From the NCBI RefSeq assembly GCF_963678635.1, contig NC_087064.1, positions 8,409,671 to 8,473,670 on the forward strand: a stretch of 64,000 nt of DNA. Reading direction: 5' to 3'. Positions 13,001-21,354 of this stretch are shown here, piece after piece. The stretch's first letter is position 1. Every line of letters starts with the position of its first letter. Position numbers and translations under genes: made by a program. This stretch comes from Symsagittifera roscoffensis (Eukaryota > Xenacoelomorpha > Acoela > Convolutidae). The notes below the pieces were generated by a model. The model worked only from the letters and a program-made list of their open reading frames with translations, was not told where the DNA came from and did not search any database.

Positions 13001-13288
13001 ACTTTTTCAAAATTTCCAAAAGTTTAATTAGGATCTATGGCATAAAAAGAATCTTTTATAATTCTCCAATTATGAAGAGAAAATATCTATTCGCCATTTC
13101 TATTTTGCCTTGGCATTAAAATCTTAAAACCTACACGACCCCCCATCCCCGCCGGGCATCCCCCGGCAACCCCCCTTCCCCCCCGGCACCAAACACCGGA
13201 ACTCCCCCCCCCCCCCCCCAACAGCCAGTATTTGCGCTTTTTGAGTCCTTCCGCTCTATCGTGACATATTCATGTTCAGTGTCTCCAG
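10032..13288 (+). other. intron 2
   Basis: A 3.26 kb intron. Its 10740-10930 part contains repeated GAGAACCAACTAT-like and CT-rich blocks, and 10.3-12.3 kb has a base composition unlike the AT-rich flanks and similar to the Gypsy LTR. It may be an old LTR relic, but no matching partner is visible. A long C-run lies at 13140-13220, just before the next exon. Confidence 0.5.
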
Positions 13289-13459
13289 TTCCGATGAGGA
13301 TGTTCAGAAGTGGATCGAGTGGCGACTGAACAAAGAGCACCCCCTCAATTTGGACAGGGAGTTGAGTGCAATCAACATGCAGAGAGTGGTCGGATACAGT
13401 AGCGAGAAGGGGGTGGGCATCCGGCTCAGTAGACTGTTCAATGCACAAGCAAAAGAGAG
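13289..13459 (+). CDS. host gene, exon 3
   Basis: Acceptor GTCTCCAG, donor AGAGAG|GTAATA. It completes a Ser codon (AG+T) and leaves in phase 2. The translation is charged and helical-looking (DEDVQKWIEWRLNKEHPLNL, then GVGIRLSRLFNAQAKE). It forms a clear island of coding composition between a poly-C stretch and AT-rich intron. Confidence 0.75.
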
Positions 13460-14086
13460 GTAATACACCATAAGTTAAAACTTCGAAAATATATGTTTCT
13501 AATCCGAAACATCAAAAAAGCTTTATCTTAAACTTCAAAAAATAACACTGCCAACAATGAAGTGACAGGCCAAATGCATTTTAAGGTTAAAACGAAAGGT
13601 ACAAGAAACTCAGCCGGGGTTAAAAATTAAAAGCGTATTTTGAGCCCCCACCTGGAAATACAGTTTGCTCTTTTTGCCTTTCTTCGTTTTCGCCTTTGGC
13701 AGATAGGCGACTACTTTGCTACCCTTCATAGAGATGTTAATTTGTTAATTTAAAAAACTTTTTTTCGGCAAAACCTTCCAAACAATATATGTTCAAAATG
13801 GCATTTTCTGCAAAGTTTTGTATTTTTTCTTGGATACACAAAAATATACAAAACGCAACCTAAAAGGTTTCGAATTTTTAATATATTTATATACAAAATT
13901 ATACAAAACGCAATCCTTAATGTTTTTGAATTCAAAATTTCAAAAAGATGTTCAAAAACTAGATGAAAACGCCAAGCAAGATTTTCTTTTTGGTGTAGTT
14001 TGGCGGTGGTGATATCTCTAGGAAAGTTTAGACGGTGTTCATAGCGAATTTGTTAACTGTTTTCTTTTCACTTGATGGGTTTGTAG
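13460..14086 (+). other. intron 3
   Basis: A 627-bp AT-rich intron between phase-2 exons. No other feature seen. Confidence 0.6.
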
Positions 14087-14252
14087 CTTTGTGAACATAG
14101 CAGCCGTACTGTTGTCCCCTGAGCAAGCGCTGTCTCTTATGGTGATTACAAACAGCAGACACAACCTGGATTCTCCCATTGACTTCCAGCAGTGGCTGTG
14201 TCAAGATGACGAATGTATCGTCCAGCCCAATCTCGGCAAAAATGTCAAAATG
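14087..14252 (+). CDS. host gene, exon 4
   Basis: Acceptor GGTTTGTAG. The first base completes a Ser codon (AG+C). The translation contains FVNIAAVLLSPEQALSLMVI and later NLGKNVKM. The donor is the weak point: ATG|GTCAGA gives the end used here, in phase 0. A second GT at 14280 (CATG|GTGTTT) is also in phase 0 and would add nine residues. Either choice joins in frame to the next exon 25 kb away. Confidence 0.65.
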
Positions 14253-15440
14253 GTCAGACTTCATTTCTCGGAATTCATGGTGTTTTTTTATAACAGCCTA
14301 ATTTGTATTATATGTTAGGGCGTGAACAGGCCCTATTAAAACAGGCCCGATAAGCAAAGCTTGGAATCAATTTTTCTGAATAAACTCATTTTCCTCCCAG
14401 ATTGACCCAAATTGCTTTCAAGTTGAAAGTCATCAGTAAACTTTAAAAATTAACTAACTCATGGTCGCCATGCTTCATTTTATAGCTTATAAATTTTGAT
14501 ATATCAAACTTTACAAACTATTTGGTCAAGCTAAAAATCTTTGGAAAAATTAAAAAAATTTGTAGTAAAAAAACTGAAAACGTACCGATGACTATCAGTA
14601 AAAATGCTTCATTTTACAGCTAATCAATATTCGTTCAACAAGTTTTAAATTTTATCTATTTTATATCTTTTAGAATGACCACTTGTCATTACACTTTGTA
14701 GCCTGGTTTTTCATCTTAGAGGTAAAATTTTAGGAATATTTTTCCGATGGGGAATTACAATCCGTTTTTACTGTTGTGAGTTTCCAATCATGATTATTAA
14801 AAATTCAAATTCATAATCAGTAAAAAGTATAATTTTCATCAACTTGTGAAGTACACAACTGATTTTATATTTTAATTAAGTGGAATATGAAATAAATTAA
14901 GTATGGTTTCTTAGTCTCTGCTAGTAAATTGTGTTGGTTGCATACTTTTAAGCAGTTCTTGTTCGATCGAGAATTGTATCAAGTTTTTTTGTTACTCTCT
15001 TCTGTCTTGTGATTTTTTCAGATTTCATTCCCGACTCTGTTTTTATTTAGTCTATTTTGTCAAAATTCAGCGCATTAACCTTCTGTCAATTCCAGTTTTA
15101 CCCCCAAAAAAACGATCATAAATAGTGTTGTTCAAATCCAGATCGCAGTCATAAATGTCCCGTGCTAAAATTAATTAAAAAATATACGAAATGTTTATGC
15201 TGGCAAAAATGAACAAAATCAAAAGATCCGCTGCTCGGCGGTAATAGCCTGCTCTAGTTTGGCACCAAAAAGCCAAAACTTAAACAAATAATTCAGTGGT
15301 AATTTTGTAATTGTGAAAAAATCAATTAAAATGTGGATAAATAATTACATCAATGTAATCAAATAATCTATCCCAATTTTATGAGTAAGAAAATTTTATC
15401 ATGAAAGCCACCGATCAAACAAAATAAACAAACTACTTAT
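14253..15440 (+). other. intron 4, part left of the Gypsy element
   Basis: AT-rich sequence with no gene or repeat that I can support. It ends at the left LTR with the flanking bases CTTAT. Confidence 0.5.
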
Positions 15441-16357
15441 TGTAACATTCGTCTACTGCAGTCACACATGAGGCTTAAGAAAAATAGGCCCTATAACCAC
15501 TGGCTCAAGGGTCAGGGACACCATCTCTTGTGTTTTTCTACCTCAAGAACGGTCGGAGCCAGTTCGGTTCGCTTGTGACATGAGACTACGACCCGTTACA
15601 GCTTAAAGGCTACTACTAAAATATCCCCCCACTCTAGAATTAGAAACGTCCCCATACTTAGGTCTCTAGATACCCAAAATACATGAACGCCGTTAAAAAC
15701 CGGGTTGGAACAATCCGTTAAGTTACTTTTTATTAGACAGTGGAACTTTGATCCATTTCAGATGGATCAACCTAAAACTCGCCTTACCTCAACATAACAA
15801 TTATAAAACACACTCTAGGAATTTAAATTTGTACTCACATAGTAGCACGCTCAAGAAGTGGGAAATAATCCAGTCGGTAGTTAACTCAAGAATTAAATAA
15901 CGTAACTAAATGAGTCTAATGTTTTATAGTTTTAACAATGAGAACGAGTTTATACTCTAGACAATAGTTTTCTTGTGAACCATTAGGACACTCAAGTTGT
16001 CCACCTTTCCACCGAAGGTTCACTCTAGTCCAGTTCCGAATAACACTCCAGTCGCTATAATCCAATTCGTGGGAATGCTCTTGTCTCTGTCACAGATGGG
16101 ACAGCTCTACTCTCGATTATGATAGTGATGGAAATTGCGAATAGCAATTTCCTACTGCTTTTTCTTACAACTTTCCCGCGTGTGTGACTCAATCGTTCTG
16201 AAATTGTTCTGATTTCTTTTTTCTGATTTTCAGTTATCGCGAGAAAATCGTGCATGACAGGTTCCATTCGAAATTTTGAAAAATTAAATTTCACTCCAAA
16301 ATCAAGTGTTTTTTGCTTCTCTCAAGGTCAAACTTCCAAATATGACCGACTGGCACA
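15441..16357 (-). repeat. 3' LTR of element 1
   Basis: A direct repeat of 32585-33501 with the same length of 917 bp. On the plus strand it begins TGTAACATTC and ends ACTGGCACA, so on the element strand it starts TGTGCC and ends GTTACA, the usual TG...CA. On the element strand a short purine run (GGGGAG) lies immediately upstream of it, near 16361, and is the likely polypurine tract. Six CTCAAG hexamers fall within it on the plus strand. Confidence 0.93.
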
Positions 16358-16787
16358 TACTCCCCGGACTCGAGATCGATGTCCTCATCGCGCGCTGTCT
16401 TCTGCCAGTGAGTCCCAGAAAAACAGAGTGTTGCTCAAGATACAGTGCCAGTGGTCATTTACAGAAGTTTGCAGCAGATTTAAGCTTATCTACACCCCAA
16501 AATTCACAGCCATTTAAAATTTTCACACTATTGCTAAACAGCAACCAAAATCTGCATACACCTGCACCCTTGAATTTTCGCTTTTCAAGCCAATCATTTT
16601 AAAATCTCTTTTGTCCTATTCAATCAGGAAATTGTCATGCAGCATTTCGATTTATATAATAAATATAGTATATTAGTAACAATATTTGCTTTGTTAAAAT
16701 TTCTTTTTCGTGAATCCAAGTTTCACTCGGATCCACGCTCAAGCCCCCCTTCCCTCTCAAGACTCAAGATCCATCCGATTTGCCCAT
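16358..16787 (-). other. 3' untranslated part of element 1
   Basis: About 430 bp between the last ORF and the 3' LTR. No further ORF on the element strand is convincing. Confidence 0.6.
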
Positions 16788-19700
16788 TCATCTCGTACTC
16801 TTCGCCTTGGAGGTACTGCATCCTGAAGTGCTAGATGCGGCAAACTGTCTCAACAGTTCCTCTTCATCATCGGAACTAATCACAATCTCCTCCCAAGCCT
16901 TCAGCTGTTCATAGGATCGCATCCATTCTCTCTGCTCCTGCAACCTCTTTGCTTGGTTGGGTAGTGCCTTGACCCTAGCTTCTCGGTTCAAGCAAAAGGA
17001 GTTGTGCAGGCTCAAGCTCACGTTCTTCGCCAGGTCTTCCTCTAGTATCGACTCCCTCGCTTTGGTATTGTCTCTAGACATCTTACCCACTCTTTTCCAT
17101 CCTGTCGTGATCGCATTACGATGGGTTAGCAGGGGTCTCTTGAAAGCTTCCGGCCCAATCTCGGCCTGGAACTGTCGATACTCTTTTTGATGTTTTCTCA
17201 TGTGATCTTTCGTTGTCATGTACAACCAAGACGTCAGTGTCGCCCGAAACCATGGAAAGTACCTCAAGCGACTCCATACGTGCCTGACTTCCGTCGGTAT
17301 GGCGAATACTTTGCACGCAGTCTCAAACAACTCGAGTCTCCTGCTGTAGTCTATCGCGTATATTGACTCAGCCGTTGGCGTCGTCGCCTCCCGATACTTC
17401 GTTATATTCTCTTCTATCCATCTCAGAGCTAACATCGTACTCACTACTAAGAGCGTCACCTTCTGCCGGTGATCCGGTAGTCCGATCGACCGAATCTCTT
17501 CCACATCCCACACCAGGCAAAGGTTCTTGTGATCTGGATACCACACCGTTTGTGCCAAACAGTGGCATGGGCATTCCCCATGAGAGATCTCAATGCTCCT
17601 GAGATTACGCTCCCCTGAGGCTTCCAAGAGAGGCTCAAGCTCCATCATTTTCTCGTGCATCGTGTCGTTATCTTCCAGGTTCGGAGTACTTCCCACAGGT
17701 TTTCCGATCACGTTTTGTCTCTCGTGATCGCTTGTGTTTTCTCTTTCCAACTTCAGAAGATCTTCTCCCCAGATTTCGCTTAAGTCATCTCTCAATTCTT
17801 TTGGTACTGTCCCTTTGATTTTTCTCAACAACTTGTGCGAGTGATGCGACATCCGAGCCAACCTCACGCACTTGGGCACTGAGAAGGCCTTGTCCACCAG
17901 TATTCTCTGGCTGGACACTTCCACCATCGCCATGTGTAGCGGGTAGTGACTTCCGCACAAGTTGGCCATCATTGACCCTATCAGCGATTTCGCGTTCAAT
18001 GGCAAGCCATAAGCTTCGCTCATGGGAAATCCCATTTCCGCCTCAAGACCAACCTTCCAGCTCCGGATGTGTTTTTGAGTCACCTGCAACACCCCGGGCC
18101 ATGATTCTACGCTCAACGCCGTCACTAAATGATGTTTAGATTCCAGTCTCTCCAGTGCCTGCAGACCACACATTCTCGAGAAGAATCCGAGAGCTGTCGC
18201 TATATTCACCGTGGTTCTCGCGTAACATTCCGCTATTATTTGCACTTCACTTTTCTCCCTTTCTGTGATGTCCTCGAACCAAGTGACCAGGTCTTCTTTT
18301 TGAAACGACAGTATTCTGACGCATGACCGTCCATCGCAGATGTGCTCTCCGTTCCCACACGTCGAATCCAGACAGCTACCCGGCTCCAATTTCTTTGCTG
18401 ACCCGGGGTCGCTCGTCCTTTCGCTTGGCTCTTGCATCTGGGGCGTGATTAGCTTATGTAGCACACTCAACTTCGCCAGATCTTCATCTTCCGTTGGTGC
18501 TAACCTCACTCGCTCGGTGGTTTCCTCGATTAGACTCGCATGGGGATGTGGACACCAGGAGGGTCTTAGTAGCTTCCATATCACTCCCAAGTTCGTGGTT
18601 AACAAGCCATTTCCACCGCCCATGTTCACTTCAACTCTCTTGTTTGAGCGCGGTATGCTTATCACCTCTGGTGTTTTCTCAAGACTCAGGCCCAGGCTCG
18701 GCCCCTCTTTTTCCACCGCGTCTATTTCAATTATTCTTTCTGTCCAAAACTTCAGTAGCTCCGCTACCTCATGGTTTCTGTGGGCTCCTCCAGCTTCCGA
18801 GTCTAAGAAGGGATTGTAGGCTATTCCCATCACTCCAGACACATATTGGTATTCCCCCTTCTCACTGAGTCTCGAGTACTGTTCTGACGAGGCCAGGTTA
18901 CGGTGAACATCATGTTCTTCCTCGAACTTCTTATTAGAGAACCTCCGTACCTCGTCCAGCTTTCGATGGTTCTCTAAGGATAGTCTGGAACCATCTTCTT
19001 TCTCTATTCCTGTACTCTGATATACGTTCAAGATGATCGTTGAGACTCTTTTCTCCATGGTTTTACTTCCACTTGCTCTCTGGTGGCATGCCAGGATGGT
19101 GCTATCAGACATCATTGACATTATCCATCTCAAGAAACATGTGGCATCTTTTCTTCTAGCCAGGCTCAAGCCTGAATTGTCCCTGGCCACGTGTTGCATC
19201 AGTGCCTGATACACCTCTAGCTTCTTGCTTCCAAACTTCAGCCTGTCATACGAGGTCAATGTCTCCAACTCTATTCCCACCAGACTCCAGGTGAACATTA
19301 ATTGTCCCGCAGTTCTAACGAAGGGATTCGCCATTAGTGGCGGTGCTGATGAGGATGTCCTCATCGCCTCTTCAAAATGATCCTTCAACAAACTCTGCCA
19401 GGACCTCTTCAGATGACTTGCCATCTCTATCTTATTAACCTCGGCTTTTTGCTGGGTGGCCCAATTGCGTCGCTTGCGAGCTATTCCACTGTCCAACTTC
19501 TTCAAGCAGTCCTCCATTTCCTTCAATGTTTCGAGGGCCACCCACCACGTCCGGGAAGTGTTCCTCGTCTTGTTCCTCTCCAATGGATCACTCGTCACTT
19601 GTTTGCCCATGTCCTGATGTGCCTTCGAGATCCATTCTTTGCCGATCTCCACTTCCCCTACCTGTCCGTTCGTTGAACCTCTCTTCACGTTTATCTTCTG

Positions 19701-20831
19701 AGGCTTGAAGTCTTCTTCTGACGTCGAACTGGCGGAAACCTCTATTTCCTTTTCTACTTCAAGTGGTTTCCTGAGCTCCGAGCTGTTCTTGTATGCCGCC
19801 GTCTTGCATCGAGCCAAAACGATGGGCGCCGTCTCTCTCAAGTTTCCTTCCGAAACAGCATCCACTGAAGGACTACCCCATCCTTCCACTTCTCTCTTCC
19901 TCTTGCGAGTCTTCACATCTCTGCTCGAGGGTGTTGTGGCTATCATCATTGATTCGACCTCTCCATCCACTCCTTCCAACTCTTGCCTCCCCCCTGCTCG
20001 AGCCTTAAGGATATTAGTACTTTTAATCATATTACTAGTCCCAACCTTATCCCTTTTTATATCATCAACCATTTTATCCACAGTTTTTTGTTTCAGAATA
20101 GAGCTGTCCTCACATTTCTCTTTTCTAGTCTTCGATCGTGCGTTCCTCAGCTCCACTAGCTTGTTCAGTAGCTCTTTTCTAGCTTTCTCATCCAGGCCCG
20201 TTCCTATCAGGAGCGGTTCCCCGAATCTCACTACTGCGTCCCACAGTTCCTTCTTGAACTTGTCCAGCGTCGTCTCGCTGCCCACTTCTTGATTGAATTC
20301 CTCCAGGAATTCCTGCCAAGCGTCATCCTCGAGAGATCCCAAGAATATGTCCCTGTTCCCTTCGAACGTGTTCTTCTCGAGCTCTTTCTTTAGCACACCT
20401 AGATCCGGATATGCCTCGGTCGTCTGTTGCATTCGCGACATCGATGGCACCCTACTCGAGCTCTGGCTGGTGGACCTTACTGTTGGCCTAGTCGGTAGTG
20501 GGAATTCCCCTGCGCCATATTCGGTATTGTTATTCAGGCCAGGATTCCTTGCCAAGTCAAAACCCCTTACTCCTCCATCCACATTCCAAGACAACCATCT
20601 GGTCTGTTCTTGGTTCGATATTCCCTCGGTGGTGTAGCCGATCATCAAGACAGCCTCCGTTGCAGACTCCCTGCACTCACCCTGGTCCTCCAACTGGAGG
20701 ATGGCATTCAGCATCACCGCCATTCTCTCGTCTATTTGGGTATAGTCCAAGTCCCTCAGGCGCCTGTACAGCTCATCAAGAGTGGGCTTCCTCAGGGCCG
20801 CGGGCACGGAGTTCCAGAATCGGTCTGCCAT
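16788..20831 (-). CDS. 1347-residue protein of unknown function in the env position of element 1
   Basis: I do not recognise this protein. It is intact and begins MADRFWNSVPAALRKP. No signal peptide or membrane segment is visible, so it is not an ordinary envelope protein even though it lies between integrase and the 3' LTR. Visible features are a Q/S/T-rich stretch after about residue 100 and basic clusters that could be nuclear signals (KTRKRKREV and RKRRNW). There is a Cys-rich patch in the middle (STCGNGEHICDGRSC), and a second Cys/His patch (ECPCHC) toward the C-terminus. Near the end VISSDDEEELL has the form of a SUMO-interacting motif. A nuclear or chromatin-related accessory role is inference only. 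It could also be a captured host gene. Confidence 0.85.
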   Translation of the reverse strand: MADRFWNSVPAALRKPTLDELYRRLRDLDYTQIDERMAVMLNAILQLEDQGECRESATEAVLMIGYTTEGISNQEQTRWLSWNVDGGVRGFDLARNPGLNNNTEYGAGEFPLPTRPTVRSTSQSSSRVPSMSRMQQTTEAYPDLGVLKKELEKNTFEGNRDIFLGSLEDDAWQEFLEEFNQEVGSETTLDKFKKELWDAVVRFGEPLLIGTGLDEKARKELLNKLVELRNARSKTRKEKCEDSSILKQKTVDKMVDDIKRDKVGTSNMIKSTNILKARAGGRQELEGVDGEVESMMIATTPSSRDVKTRKRKREVEGWGSPSVDAVSEGNLRETAPIVLARCKTAAYKNSSELRKPLEVEKEIEVSASSTSEEDFKPQKINVKRGSTNGQVGEVEIGKEWISKAHQDMGKQVTSDPLERNKTRNTSRTWWVALETLKEMEDCLKKLDSGIARKRRNWATQQKAEVNKIEMASHLKRSWQSLLKDHFEEAMRTSSSAPPLMANPFVRTAGQLMFTWSLVGIELETLTSYDRLKFGSKKLEVYQALMQHVARDNSGLSLARRKDATCFLRWIMSMMSDSTILACHQRASGSKTMEKRVSTIILNVYQSTGIEKEDGSRLSLENHRKLDEVRRFSNKKFEEEHDVHRNLASSEQYSRLSEKGEYQYVSGVMGIAYNPFLDSEAGGAHRNHEVAELLKFWTERIIEIDAVEKEGPSLGLSLEKTPEVISIPRSNKRVEVNMGGGNGLLTTNLGVIWKLLRPSWCPHPHASLIEETTERVRLAPTEDEDLAKLSVLHKLITPQMQEPSERTSDPGSAKKLEPGSCLDSTCGNGEHICDGRSCVRILSFQKEDLVTWFEDITEREKSEVQIIAECYARTTVNIATALGFFSRMCGLQALERLESKHHLVTALSVESWPGVLQVTQKHIRSWKVGLEAEMGFPMSEAYGLPLNAKSLIGSMMANLCGSHYPLHMAMVEVSSQRILVDKAFSVPKCVRLARMSHHSHKLLRKIKGTVPKELRDDLSEIWGEDLLKLERENTSDHERQNVIGKPVGSTPNLEDNDTMHEKMMELEPLLEASGERNLRSIEISHGECPCHCLAQTVWYPDHKNLCLVWDVEEIRSIGLPDHRQKVTLLVVSTMLALRWIEENITKYREATTPTAESIYAIDYSRRLELFETACKVFAIPTEVRHVWSRLRYFPWFRATLTSWLYMTTKDHMRKHQKEYRQFQAEIGPEAFKRPLLTHRNAITTGWKRVGKMSRDNTKARESILEEDLAKNVSLSLHNSFCLNREARVKALPNQAKRLQEQREWMRSYEQLKAWEEIVISSDDEEELLRQFAASSTSGCSTSKAKSTR

Positions 20832-21354
20832 TCTTTGTAACTTCGGGATGTATGTAGGTAGATGTTAACCAGCTCAAGAATTACCTTACCAACTCAAGAA
20901 TTACCTTACCAACTCAAGTATTACCCAATTCAAGAATTCTCTAGAAATGTTCTCTTGCAAGTACTTGCTGTAGATTCGGATTATCGCGTGTTCAATCAAT
21001 ATTCTCTCTTTCTGTTTCTCGCTTGAGTGTAGTTGGATTTTCAACTTTGTTTTTCAAACTTGATCTGAAAACAGAAAGCTCATTAAAACTTAGCATGTCA
21101 CGTTCCTAACCTAGAGACCCCCCTTCTACCCATATGGTTAAAATCTTATCATTCTCATATCACTTAAAGCAATTCGATTGGATTTCCCTTAAGAACATGC
21201 AGATTCATTTTATGTTTTAGCACCATCAATTCTTTCTTTTAAAATTCAATTGTCATGCCAATCACATCTTAAGATCCCTTTACCTGCGCCGCACCCCAGT
21301 ACCTAACTCAAGACTCCTCCCTCACAACCGACCTGATACCTCCATGTACCCGAC
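20832..21354 (-). other. spacer between integrase ORF and the 1347-residue ORF
   Basis: About 520 bp without an ORF. At 20870-20935 it has three near-copies of a 20-bp unit containing AACTCAAGAATTACC. A promoter, splice acceptor or internal ribosome entry for the downstream ORF could lie here, but none is identifiable by eye. Confidence 0.5.

Noticed and set aside
16055-16294. A 79-codon open frame in both LTRs (also 33199-33438)
   Set aside because: It is conserved only because the LTRs are nearly identical. There is no recognisable protein feature.
16306-16602. Plus-strand frame with EIDVLIARCLLP followed by a GTGAGT donor, resembling a host exon
   Set aside because: It straddles the LTR border and lies inside the retrotransposon. 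Host exons 4 and 5 already join in phase without it.
19705-20292. Plus-strand open frames antisense to the 1347-residue ORF, integrase and gag-pol
   Set aside because: They are Ser/Leu/Pro-rich complements of the real genes on the other strand and carry no motif of their own.
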